Assembly: GCA_018894105.1 (NCBI GenBank)
Contig: CM032117.1
Location: forward strand, 29,182,501-29,246,500
Source of the DNA: Jacaranda mimosifolia
Taxonomy: Eukaryota > Streptophyta > Magnoliopsida > Lamiales > Bignoniaceae
Length of the DNA: 64,000 nt
Direction of reading: 5' to 3'
Below the pieces are notes generated by a model that did no database searches, was not told the DNA's origin, and saw only the letters and a program-made list of their open reading frames with translations. Position numbers and translations under genes: made by a program. This document shows, piece after piece, positions 34,611 through 45,910 of this stretch (position 1 is the first letter of the stretch; each line of letters begins with the position of its first letter).

Positions 34611-35173
34611 TGAAAGCTAGTGAGACACTAGGATCTAATTATAAAAATTTCAAAAGCTTAATAAACTAATGCTTACAAGATAACTAGGATCAAACCATTC
34701 TTGAGATTCAGATTAGGATAAAGTGTTACCTTAAAATTACAAAATCCAAGGAGAATCAGGTGAACTCTTCACTTTTCTAGAAACTGCCAAAAAAAGCATA
34801 GCAGGAGAGGAGAGATTTTTGCCTCTATCAAATCACCTACAAAAATCACAAAAAAATTACTGGACATTCTCAACACCTTGAGGAACTCTCACAAAAAATT
34901 CTGATCAAAAAGCCTTCTAGATCTTCCTGGAGAAAATCGCCAAATCTAACCCTATGCAGTGGATCTCCAAAACCGTAGCAAACAAAGTAGTTTGCCTCTA
35001 TTGATATGATATGATTCACACACCAAATAGATCTTTCAAAATCTCTACACTATAAGCTGGAATAAGGCCATAGATATGCTATGGAGGAGGCCGACTTTAG
35101 GTAGGGAAGAAGAATAAAATCAAAGCTTTCAACACATGAATGCAATGCTTGCAAGGATTTTGGAGGGAATGGT
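34611..35173 (-). repeat. 5' LTR of C2, inner part (left of the CACTA insertion)
   Basis: Begins TGAAAGCTAG next to the primer site and runs to the CACTA element at GGT. Together with 42151-43765 it makes an LTR of about 2,178 bp. Confidence 0.9.
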
Positions 35174-35640
35174 CACTACAACAAATTACATTTTTAGTAA
35201 CGAATAATTTTGTTACCGTAAAGCTGAAATTCGTTACCCAAAATATTAGTAACAAAATTTTCGTTACTTAAGTTTAGTGCCCTAAAGCCCGTCGCAAAAG
35301 GTTTTAGTAACGAAATTTATGGTTCATTACGAATGATGGACTTATGACGACGAAATGTATTGTTACCAAAATATATTATTAGTAATAAAAAAGTGTAGTA
35401 GTTACAATAGATTTTTATAGCGTAACAAAATATTTAGTTACTAAAACATTGGCAATTTTGTTGCATTTTATTTTTTCGTTACCAATGCATAATATAATGA
35501 TATTACTTATTTAATTAAGTATAGTTACTAATTGTTTATGTAACAAAATATTTGGTTACAAATAGTTAAATAAAATTTTAATTCAAAAATAAGCATTTCG
35601 TTACTAATTAATAAATAACTAAAAGTTTTGTTACTAAATG
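35174..35640 (+). repeat. Left subterminal repeat region of the CACTA element
   Basis: Many direct and inverted copies of GTAACGAA/TTCGTTAC and GTTAC-like motifs. In En/Spm such subterminal motifs bind the TnpA-type protein. Confidence 0.7.
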
Positions 35641-36010
35641 TATGCGCATGGGCTCCTGTTTGGGCTGCTTCATATGAATGGGCCATTTGACATCAGGCCT
35701 ATGCCTGCTAGGCTGCCGAACTTTGGGCTCGACCTGGGCCATCGCCCATTAGCCCACGGCCTACCAGCAAGAGCGCCACCCGAGCACAGGCCTATCGCCC
35801 GAGCACCGGCCCATCTGAGCGCAGGCCCACATCGAGTAGCGTTGGCCCACACAGAGCGCCAGCCCAGGTGACACACCAGCATACCCGAGCACAGGCCCAC
35901 ACCGAGCATCGTCGGCCCAAACGCCACATTGGCCCACCAGAGCAGCGCAGGCCCAGGCGCCACACCGGCCCACCCGCAAGCCCAGCGAAAATCCATCTCC
36001 AACAAGTTTT
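35638..36010 (+). repeat. GC-rich island with repeated GGCCCA motifs
   Basis: An abrupt GC-rich segment inside an otherwise very AT-rich transposon. GGCCCA or its complement TGGGCC recurs about ten times among irregular GAGCACAGGCCCA-like units. Overlapping open frames in all directions (up to 116 codons) are a by-product of GC richness. I do not call a gene. Confidence 0.7.
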
Positions 36011-36379
36011 GATCCCGCAACCATGCCCACCTTCAAGCAAGCACCTAACCATCTTGGTTGCATGTCCAAAAGTTAATATTTGCATTTGCTCAATTACTTA
36101 TTCATCTCTTCCATATAAAGTTTTCAAACAATTTCACATGTTATCAAGCAAACATTATTTTATTTTAAAAAAATAATAATAATTGTCATTTGAATAAATA
36201 AAATAAGAGTATCAAATAGTGAATTAAAAGAAATAAATAAAAAGTGTGAGATAATTATATAACATAGCTGCATGAAGCAAAGATATTTTATTACATATAT
36301 GTATATATAAATTGTTAGGTAAAGGCTTAATATTTTTGTAGAAGAGCTTATAATATAAAACACTTTATTTTAGAAATTT

Positions 36380-37080
36380 ATAAAAAAAAATTTATAAAAA
36401 ATAATTGGCATTACATATATATAAATATTAAAAAATTGTGAACAAAACCCTTTAAAGTAAAAAACAAAGGGCAATCTAACAAGCAAAAGTAACAATATTA
36501 TTAATTCTGGCGATTTAGAAAAATCAGCACGAAGTTATTCATTCAGGGAATGTTACACTAACCGCCGCCATTTATTATGAATTCCGCGGTGGTTTCAAAA
36601 AAACCGCCACTAAATGGCTAATTTAGCGGCGGTTTGGATAAATTGTTGTTCAACCACCGTCAAATTAATATTTTGCAGCGGTTGAGACAAATTATCACAA
36701 AATATGTCGCGATTAACCTATTTTCTTGTAGTGTGTGTGTATATATATATACTATATATGTATATAAGTTTGAATGAAAAATTAAATATTATGTACATAG
36801 TTATAAATATTAAATATTATTTAATTCGGAATGAATAAATAGAAAAAATAGATAAAAATAAAAGTAATTTAAATTTGATTGATAAATTTATATATATGTA
36901 TATTATATATATGTGAATAAGTATAAATGTAAAAAATAAGTATACATGTATGAATAATTCGAAAGAAAAAAGATAAAAATAAAAATTATTTAAAATTTTA
37001 TAGATAAATTTATATATATATATATATATATGTATAAAATGAGAATATATGAAATAATGAGAAATTTTGATTTTGATTAT
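36380..37080. repeat. Internal repeat R1 of the CACTA element
   Basis: Starts near TTGGCATTACATATATA and includes a 280-bp AT-rich unit (36750-37030). It is homologous to 37530-37985 (R2) and in part to 39560-39850 (R3). Confidence 0.75.
36556..36733. mobile_element. Relic of a second CACTA-type terminus inside R1
   Basis: The right boundary reads, on the complementary strand, CACTACAAGAAAATAGG (36717-36733), a typical plant CACTA terminus. GC-rich subterminal GCGGCGGTTT-like inverted motifs precede it. The left side starts CACTAACCGCCGCC at 36556 but does not match the right terminus beyond CACTA. Repeat R2 keeps the same subterminal part at 37678-37702 with the end destroyed. Confidence 0.5.
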
Positions 37081-37529
37081 TTGAAAAGTTAACAACTTTT
37101 TTTCTTATTCACTATTTTTTTGTTATTTGCAAAATATAATATGAATACCCAATTATATTTATACAAAAATTTGAGAATGAATACAATAATTTGTTTTTTC
37201 TATATTTTATTTTACATTATAATTTCATCCTCATATTTTGTCACTAATTCATATTTTAAAATCAATTTTAAGTTTATAATTATTTTATCAATTTACTATA
37301 GTTTTAACTTTATATGACTAATGCCAAACTCTTTTCTTCACTTAATTATTCGATAACTAAGTTATGAGTCAAATTAAAAGGTTTCTATTAACTTATATAC
37401 TGATATTGATTTTAACTTTATAATTATTATATATTTATTTTGATTTTTTTTTTTTTATCTTTACTATCATAGTTTTGTCTTAACTTAATTGATTTTTAAT
37501 CAAAAATTAAAATTAAATAAGATTTTTTA

Positions 37530-37985
37530 AAAAAAATAATTGGCATTACATATATATATATATATATTAAAAAATAGTTGACAAAACCCTTTAAAGTTAA
37601 AAACAAAGAGCAATCTAATAAGTAAAAGAAATAATATTATTAATTGCGGCAGTTTAGAAAAACCAGCGCAAAGTATATGACGCGATTAACCTATTTTCTT
37701 TGGGCGTATATATATATACACTATATATGTAAATAAGTACGAACAAAAAATTATATTATACTTATTTATAAATATTAAATATTATTTAATTCGGAATGAA
37801 TAAATAGAAAAATAGATAAAAATAAAAGTAATTTAAATTTTATTGATAAATTTATAAATATGTATATTATGTTTATGTGAATAAGTATAAATAGAATAAA
37901 TAAGTATACATGTATGAATAATTAGAAAGAAAAAAGATAAAAATAAGAATTATTTAAAATTTTATAGATAAATTTATATATATTA
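37530..37985. repeat. Internal repeat R2 of the CACTA element
   Basis: Second copy of R1 with the GC-rich relic internally deleted to about 80 bp. Confidence 0.7.
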
Positions 37986-39559
37986 ACGTTATAATATTAA
38001 CATTAAACCTCCATGTTAAAGCTACAAATAAGTTCAAGGGTATTTTTGTCTTAAAGATAATCAAAACAACTTTTAAAGGATATTTCTGAATTATAATATA
38101 AATTTTCAACCGACGTCTACAAATTTGTTAAGGATGCTAACAGTTCTTCAAATATTTAATTAAATATATGGGGATAAAAAATAATTTTATTAAACTTATA
38201 ACTATATTACTAAGTTTATATTATAATGTCATGAGTATTTCAAAATAAATTCAAAAAAGTTATACAAGTTGATCAATTTTAAAACAATTTGCGTTAATTA
38301 AGTATAGAAAATTTTCAATAAATGCATGTTTGAATTGTCCATATCAATATATTATTAGTACAGAATATTTTAATTTTTAAAATGAAATTAATTACACTTA
38401 AAGACTAAAGTTTTTAGAATTTATAAACAATTTTTCTCAAATCCTTTTGTTCAAAAACAATGTCCTAATAAATAATAACAAAAAATATAATTAAATTTTT
38501 AACCTCCATAATAATACATCATAATTCATCTTATAATATAAGATAAAATAAATAATTTTTGTACATACTATTTTTACACAAAATGGAGGGAGGAGCAAAA
38601 ATTTGGAGGGAATAAAAAATTAACAAGGGAATTCATTTTTGGAGGGAAACTTATTTTTTGAAGGAAATATAATATGTAAACCAACTAATTCTTAAGAACA
38701 ATTTCTTTAGGTCTATGAAAGTTAATAATCATTATATATAATAATATACTTTAAATTAATATTTTTTTTCACTATATTAAACCCCGAAAGTTGTCTTCAT
38801 TTTAGAAATTAATATATTAAAACATACAGACAATTAACATATAGGTATCAATAAGCTATAAAAATATTTAATTGGTCAATATAACGATTAAAATATGAAA
38901 TGTAAAATTAATAGGCCTAACTTCAGGGGCCGTTTTCTTTTCATTAAGTATTATGGTAAACTAGATTTGTTTATTTTCTTTTGTTATTCAGGTATGTAAC
39001 CTTTAACTATTTATTTTAAGGAACTTTTAGAATTTTTCTAAATAAATATTGTAATAAATTATAATAAAAAATTAAATTTTTAAGCACCAAAATTTATAAG
39101 TCCAAATTATATGTTATTTAACTATTTTAACTATAATAGAAAATTATTTAATAATTTAAAAAATTATATGTCAATTCATCATATAATCTAAGATAAAAGA
39201 AATTAATTTTGCTATAGATTATTTATACAAAAAAAATGGAGAAGCTAAAATTTAGAGGAATCGAAAAAATGAAAAAAATTCATTATTGTTAGAGGGAATC
39301 AATTTTTTTTGAAGAAATCAAGTTAAATTATTATGTCAAACTAATAATAAAAACAATTGTTAATATTTTTTATGGGCCAAATTTTGGAGGGAATACAAAG
39401 TTGGAAGGAAACAAAATTGCATTGCCATCGAAATTCATTAAATAAATTTATACATATGTATAAAATAAGAATATATGAAATAATGAGAAATGAGAAATAA
39501 TGATAAATTTATATATGTATAAAATGAGAAACATATGATGAATCTTCTTTAAGTTTTAT

Positions 39560-39930
39560 TGAAATTTATATATACTATATATGCATATAAGTATGAATAA
39601 AATATTATATTATATTATATATATGTTTTTATAAATATTAAATATTATTTAATTTGGAATGAATAAATAAAAAAAATAGATAAAATAAAAGTAATTTAAA
39701 TTTTATTGATAAATTTATATATATGTATATTATATATATGTGAATAAGTATAAATAGAAAAAATAAGTATACATGTATGAATAATTAGAAAGAAAAAAGA
39801 TAAAAATAAAAATTATTTAAAATTTTATAGATAAATTTATATATATATATATATGTATAAAATGAGAATACATGAAATAATGAGAAATGAGAAACAATGA
39901 TAAATTTATGCATATATATATATATAAAAT
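39560..39930. repeat. Internal repeat R3 of the CACTA element
   Basis: Third copy of the AT-rich unit (GAATGAATAAATARAAAAAATAG and following). Shorter echoes of its last part occur at 39450-39530 and 39850-39950. The stretch between R2 and R3 (37986-39559) holds a weaker internal duplication, about 38500-38780 against 39170-39400. Confidence 0.65.
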
Positions 39931-40046
39931 GAGAAATATAGAAATAATGGAAGAAGAGTGAAATGAGAATAAAAAGAAAAGAAAAGAATGAAGAAAAAAG
40001 AAAAGAGATGAGAAATATATGAAGTGCTGGAGGGGAAGGGTAGGGA

Positions 40047-40051
40047 TTCTT

Positions 40052-40110
<59 letters not shown>
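40047..40110 (+). repeat. (TTC)n(TTA)n microsatellite
   Basis: Eleven TTC-type triplets run directly into ten TTA/ATT triplets. Confidence 0.95.
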
Positions 40111-40112
<2 letters not shown>

Positions 40113-40154
40113 TTGAATTCTTTATTTATATTAATTGAATATTTGAATTATTTT

Positions 40155-41040
40155 AGAATATTTTTTATTTTTATTTTATTATGTAATCTACAATTATATA
40201 GTTAGGATGATAGACTCAAAATTTTATTGTTTAAGTTTTATTTGGTTATATCTAAATTAATAAATAAAATATATTTATATTTAATAGAATTATTTTAGAT
40301 GTATTTATCATTTTAATGTTATTATGTAATTTTGAATTATATAGATAATAGGATAGACTTAAATTTTTATTGTTTAATTTTTATTTCATTTTTAACTTAA
40401 CAAATAAATTCAACAAAATTTATTTAAATTATTAGATATTTTACTATTTTAACATTATTAAATATTTTAACTTAATATTATTAAAATTATATGGCGTAAA
40501 GTTATAAGTTAGATTTTAAAAAAAAATTAGAGATAAATTCGTATGAATTAAAATTGAATAAATATGAAGGATATTTGATATTTTACATTCTAATGTTTAG
40601 AATATTTTTGATTTTAATATTACTATGTAATTTATAATTATATAGTTAGGATGACAGACTTAAAATTTTATTGTTTAAGTTTTTTTGTCATATTTGAATT
40701 AATAAATAAAATATATTTATATTTAACAAAATTATTTTAGATGTATTTATAATTTTAATATTATTATGTAATTTTGAATTATATAGATAATAGGATAGAC
40801 TTAAATTTTTATTGTTTAATTTTTATTTCATTTTTAACTTAATAAATAAAGTCAACAAAATTTATTTAAATTTTTAGATATTTTACTATTTTAACATTAT
40901 TAGATATTTTAACTTAATATTATTAAAATTATATGGCCTAAAGTGATAAATTAGATTTTTAAAAAGTTTTAGATGTTAAATTCATAGGAAATAAAATTTT
41001 ATAAATTTGTAGGATATTTGATATTTTAAATTCTAATGTG
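40155..41040. repeat. Two tandem copies of a ~443-bp AT-rich unit
   Basis: 40157-40600 aligns colinearly with 40600-41040. Shared landmarks are TTATATAGTTAGGATGAYAGACT, TATATAGATAATAGGATAGACTT and TTAAAATTATATGGC, each spaced by about 430-445 bp. Confidence 0.8.
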
Positions 41041-41699
41041 CAAGTTTTAAATTTTTTTTAGGACTCAATTCATTTAATTTGATAATTTAGCATGTGGGAT
41101 ACATGTGTATGTGTGTTTATATATATGAATATATATATATATAAATATATATAAGTATATAAATATTTTTCAAGATTTATCTTTTTACTTTTTTCAATTT
41201 TTATGTACCTATTTTTAATTTTTTGTGCAAATATCCTTTTTTTTTTCTCTAGTAAAATACATGGCAAGAAGGGGTTGCCACACCACATGCCACGTAGGAG
41301 AGAGGATGTGACATGGCGCCATGTGGATCGGGCTTGTTGCAAATGAATTCAGGCTAGATTTTTCCTTAAATTGTCAAAATTCAAAAGTTAGTGTACCAAA
41401 AACATAAAGTCAAAATTTGTCAGTAGGGTATAGTTACGGGACCAATTTTGCATTTTTCCTCTAAATGAAAACACCCAATTCATTGAATAATTCACAAAAA
41501 AGTTATAAAGCCCAATATTTTAAAGAAATTGGCCCAACTAATGGATTATCCACTTCAAATTTATTCAAGCTCATTCTTTAAAATAAAACTCACTTCAATA
41601 ATAATTCACTAAAAAATTGGTTAAATCCAATTAACAAATTCTTTACATTATTGTGAAGTCCATTTCTTGAACAAAAGCCCAACCCACAAGTATTAGTAA

Positions 41700-42147
41700 A
41701 AATTTAATTTAATATTCGTTTATAATTAGTAACGAAAATCATTGTTACCATATATGTATACAATTGATATTTGGAGGGAATGAATTTTGGAGGGAAGTTA
41801 ATTAAAATTTAGTAAGTAAAAACTTTGTTACAATATATTTTATTTGTAACAAATATTTTGATGTTACAAAAGGTACCAAATTTTGTTACAAATATATCTT
41901 CTTATATGACGGAAAATATTATATGTAACAAAATAACATTTTTCGTAACGAATAATTATTTAGTTACGAACATAAAAAATTTAAGGTAACAAATTTGAGT
42001 TAAAGGTAACAAGAATTTTACTTTGTTATTAAAGAAAATGTTATTTGTAACAAAAAATTAATTTTGTTACAATAAATCTAACATATGTAACAAATTTTAC
42101 CTTTATTACCAAATTTTTTGTTACGTGAAGTGCAAATTGTTGTAGTG
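41700..42147 (-). repeat. Right subterminal repeat region of the CACTA element
   Basis: Dense GTAACAAA/TTTGTTAC motifs mirroring the left end, then the terminal inverted repeat ending TAGTG at 42147. Confidence 0.7.
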
Positions 42148-43765
42148 GGTGGGGAATCTAATTTTTCACACCTTTTGACATAATAACCAGCCCTACCTCT
42201 CTATGTGTATATATAGAGATGCTGGAAAGTGTGATGCCAAAGTGGCATCACACCTCCCATGAGGAGAAGGGGTGGCCAACTAATTCAAATCTAATTTGAA
42301 TTTTACTTCCATTTTAATTATATTTGAAATCTAATTTCAAATTAGTTAAAATGCTAATTCAAATGAACATTTCATTTGAATTTTTCCTCCAAAATGTGTT
42401 CTTCTCATTAATTAAATTAAACACTTTAATTTAATTAATTAACATTTGACTTAACTCTTAAGTCAAATAAGCTCAACTCTTAAGCTTGAATTTTGTTAAC
42501 TCCTTGAGTTAACTTAACCATTTGATGGTCATATTGGCACCAAATAATTAATTCCTTAATTATTGGTCTAATTTAACTCTTTAAATTAATCAAGCCAAAA
42601 ATGGCCTTCAAAATTGGCACCTTAAAATCGGTCCACCAGGAGACATTTTTCTAACACTTAGAAAATCTTTTCACCATTAATTAGGAAGCTGATTGGCTTT
42701 TCTATGTGACCCAATAGGTTCTACGATTCTTGGACATGGGCTCACAACTCCTTATGACTTTTGAATATCAAATATTCATTTTAGTTTAAAACACTTTTAA
42801 ACTAATGACTCATTTCAATTAATCTCATTAATTGAAAAGTATCCAATCTCCATAGTCGATGTACAACCTCATGCCCATGGAGCCCAACTAATTGGTCGAA
42901 ATGAACTTTATGGAGGACCATTGTAGCTCCATGCATACCATGAAAATACGGTCATTCCCTATCATATCTCTCGAAAGAGGTATATAGCAAGATATTTGTC
43001 GGCTTCCTAATAGCCTCGATACTATGCTTCTATTCTCTTGTCCAATTCGCTTGTGTGATCTCATCTTTGGAAAACTCATTTCCCAAATTATCACACCACC
43101 TTGCTCATGGATTTCCTAGAATCAATCATTATAGAATACATAGGAGATGCACTAGCCCTTCACAAAAGCGAGGAGTGGGATTCCTTCTTGGATCTCACAA
43201 ACCTCAATGCCAAGTAGCTCTTACCCAACCTCAATCCGAAAGACCCACTAAGTGGTCAAGAAAGAGTCAAAGCATGAGGACCAGACACAAGTTTACCATG
43301 GATCCTTAGGTTAGAGGACTAATAATATGCATTAGCATAAGCTAGAGAACTTGTCACTACGACTATCTAGTGGATTCTCCGGTAGGCCTTCAGTGCCTTG
43401 TTCTCTAACAAGCAGCCACTAACATGCACATATATCTCATACGGTTGCTCATGGAATGGATCAATAGCCAACTATTGAATTTATGCATTGCCAGTGCAAG
43501 TCTATTTGGATATTAGATGCCATGTCTCATAAGATCCTATGATATGGAAGATCTAAGATCACGATCGTGTGAGACTTATTCCATGGTCACCAAACCAAGT
43601 CCCATATCATAAGTGGTCTAGGGGTTTATCCAAATGTAAGTGAAGTAATAAAGAGCATAAGATGAAGATGGCCATATAAACAATATCATTAAATCAAGGT
43701 TGTTTTACAAGAAAATAGTTTTTTACAAGTCTATTCTAATTGGCTTGCCGAGCACTATTCCAATA
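42148..43765 (-). repeat. 5' LTR of C2, outer part (right of the CACTA insertion)
   Basis: Starts with the second copy of the GGT duplication and ends at ATTCCAATA. The LTR's sense start is therefore TATTGGAATAGT instead of TGTTGG, a single transition. A sense-strand TATA box (CTCTATATATACAC) lies near 42203-42216. Confidence 0.88.
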
Positions 43766-43770
43766 CTTAC
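43766..43770. repeat. Right target-site duplication of C2 (CTTAC)
   Basis: Matches 8629-8633. Confidence 0.85.
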
Positions 43771-45761
43771 ATGATTGTGATCTTAAATATTCCAAGTCAT
43801 AGAATCTTATGAGACAGGGTATCTAAGATTTGGATAGACTTACACTAACGATGTATAAATAAAAAGAGTTGGATATTGCTCCGTTTCATGAGCAATCCCT
43901 GTTAGACATGGGTGCGTATTTGTGGGTTTGTTAGAGAACAAATTTACTGAAGACCCACCTGGAGAATTCACTAGATAGCCGAAGTGGCAAGTTCTTTAGC
44001 GTATGCTAGTGCGTATAATTAGTCTTTTGACCTAAAGATCTATTGTAACGTTGTATTTAGATTCTTATGCTTTGACTCTACCTTAAGCACATAGTGGGTC
44101 ATTCAGGTTGAGATTAAGTATGAACTACTTAGACATGGAGGTTTGTGAGATTCAAGATTGGATCCATCTCTTTGTCATTGTAAAGGGCGAGTGCATCTCC
44201 TATGTATTCTATAATAATTGATTTCAAGGAGTTCTTTCGCAAGGCAGTATGACAATTTGAAAAATGAGTTTTCCAAAGATGAGGTCACAAAAGGGGATCA
44301 AGCATTGGGATTAGAAATCTAGTTATCGAGGCTATTAGAGAACCGATAAATATCTTGTCTTAGGCCTCTTTCAGGAGACAAGAGATGGAATGATTGTATT
44401 TGTATGGCAAGCATAGAGCTAGAATAGTTCATTAAGAGCATATTCATTTTTACCAATTAGTTGGCTCCATGAGCTTGAGGCTAGACGTTGACCACAGAGA
44501 TTGGGTACTTTTCAATTAATAAAGATTAATTGGATAAGTTATTAGTTTAAAGGAGATTAAACTAATGTGAATATTTCAATATTCAATATATCACAAGAGT
44601 TGTGAGCCCATGTCTAATGAATAGGGGAACCTAATGGGTCACACACAAAAGCCTAAAGAATGTTTTATTTGTTGGGAGGAATTTTCTGAGGAGTTAGAAA
44701 ATTTATCTTAGCCGTTTTTAGGGAGAAAATTGGTTGCTAATTTTTAGTCATTTTGGCTTGATTAATTTAATTATTAAATTAGTCAAAATAATTGGAGTTA
44801 AATTAGACCAATTAAATTAAGGAGTTAATTTAATTGGTACCATATGACAATTAATTAGTCAAGTTAACTTAAAGAGTTAAGTTAGTTGACTTAAGGAGTT
44901 AAATCAAGACCAATTAATTAAATTAAAGAGTTAATTTAATTAATGAGAGGAATTAATTTTGGGGGGAAATTCAAATGAAGGAGTTCATTTGAGGTGCATT
45001 TAGAATTAATTTGGATGGTATTTCATGAGATGAAATGAAGATTCAAATTAAATTCAAATGCAAGTGAAATTCATATTTCACATGCAAGTAGCTTGCCTAG
45101 TTGGCAAACCACCTTATGGAGGGTGTGATGCCAACTTGCATCACACCTCCAACTCTATAAATAGATGAGGTAGCAGACCATAGCAATCCATGTGATGTTA
45201 GATTCCATTTTTACCTCTAAAAAGTTGGATCCACTAATGTGTTAAAGTTTCACACAATCCTCACCATTTCTCACCACATTTTTGGTCCTCCTACACTTTC
45301 TTCTTCTAGTTCTCTAGCTGATTAGAGGAATATTGGATCTCTTCTTGGGTGTGTGGATCATAACATTAGAGGCTTTACATTTGAGGAGCTTGGCTCTTGA
45401 AAATCTACTACAGTGTAGAATCTTTGGAGGTTGTTTTGGAGGCCCTGCCGATTTTGGATTTTGCTGAAATTTTTACTGGAGATCCTCAAGTGTGTTGAGG
45501 TGTTTCTATCCAAAATTCAGCTTAATCAGAGTTTATTTTCTTGTGCCATTGTTTCCCATTCTCTGCTATGCCAGGATTGTCCGTTTTGAAGAGTGCATTA
45601 GTATCATCCTTCGTATCTTTGGATTTAAGCGATCAAGGTATTTTTTTTCTACCTTTAATACACTTTAATAGCATGATTAGATCCTTGGATGAGGAATAGT
45701 CAAGTTTTTATTTAGCTATTTTTGCTTTATAACTTGGATCCTTATGCTATTTCTTACTTCA
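43771..45761 (+). repeat. Remainder of the interrupted plus-strand copia LTR
   Basis: Continues 8429-8633. A TATA box (CTCTATAAATAGATG) sits at 45153-45167. The LTR ends TTACTTCA at 45761, two bases before a primer-binding site. Total LTR length is about 2.2 kb. Its downstream half is quite different from the LTR at 54263-56420, so the two may be different subfamilies. Confidence 0.85.
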
Positions 45762-45763
45762 AG

Positions 45764-45775
45764 TGGTATCAAAGC
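45764..45775 (+). other. tRNA-Met(i) primer-binding site
   Basis: TGGTATCAAAGC, one mismatch from the usual copia primer site, just after LTR end 45761. About 135 bp of homologous leader follows, to 45910. Confidence 0.88.
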
Positions 45776-45910
45776 TTGAATCATGCTTTAACTTGGATTT
45801 CGTTTGATTGATTCATGTGGTAAATTGATCTACATCACCAAATACACGATCCAATTCATGAATTTGAGTTTTTTTTTTATGTTTCTTGTGGTTCCTTTTT
45901 TGATGAATTG

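Larger units (their letters stand above)
35174..42147. mobile_element. Non-autonomous CACTA (En/Spm-type) transposon, 6,974 bp
   Basis: Both ends carry the CACTA terminal repeat (CACTACAACAAATT at the left, the complement of AAATTGTTGTAGTG at the right). They are flanked by the 3-bp duplication GGT (35171-35173 and 42148-42150), and the LTR continues cleanly on either side. The end 450 bp on each side are dense in GTAACAAA/TTCGTTAC motifs. No transposase domain is visible. The interior is AT-rich repeat arrays, a GC-rich island and microsatellites, so it is a non-autonomous derivative. The stretch 41041-41700 holds no feature I recognise. Confidence 0.9.
8634..43765 (-). mobile_element. Copia element C2 (minus strand), 35 kb with nested insertions
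   Basis: An LTR retrotransposon read right to left: 5' LTR (43765 down to 34611, with a CACTA element inside), primer-binding site at 34597-34608, leader, gag-pol to 28799, polypurine tract, and 3' LTR (28784 down to 8634, broken by the pararetroviral block). The 5-bp duplication CTTAC on both sides and the perfect continuity of the flanking plus-strand LTR support the reading. Without the nested insertions the element would be about 10 kb. All coding parts are broken. The lineage looks Tork-like from gag and integrase residues, with low certainty. Confidence 0.85.

Noticed and set aside
35174..35640. CRISPR-like array from short regularly repeated motifs
   Set aside because: The repeats are short, in both orientations and irregularly spaced, and belong to transposon subterminal DNA in a eukaryotic genome.
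35638..36176. Overlapping open frames of about 90-116 codons on both strands as genes
   Set aside because: They arise from GC-rich, stop-poor repetitive sequence, have no domain-like composition, and oppose each other in several frames.
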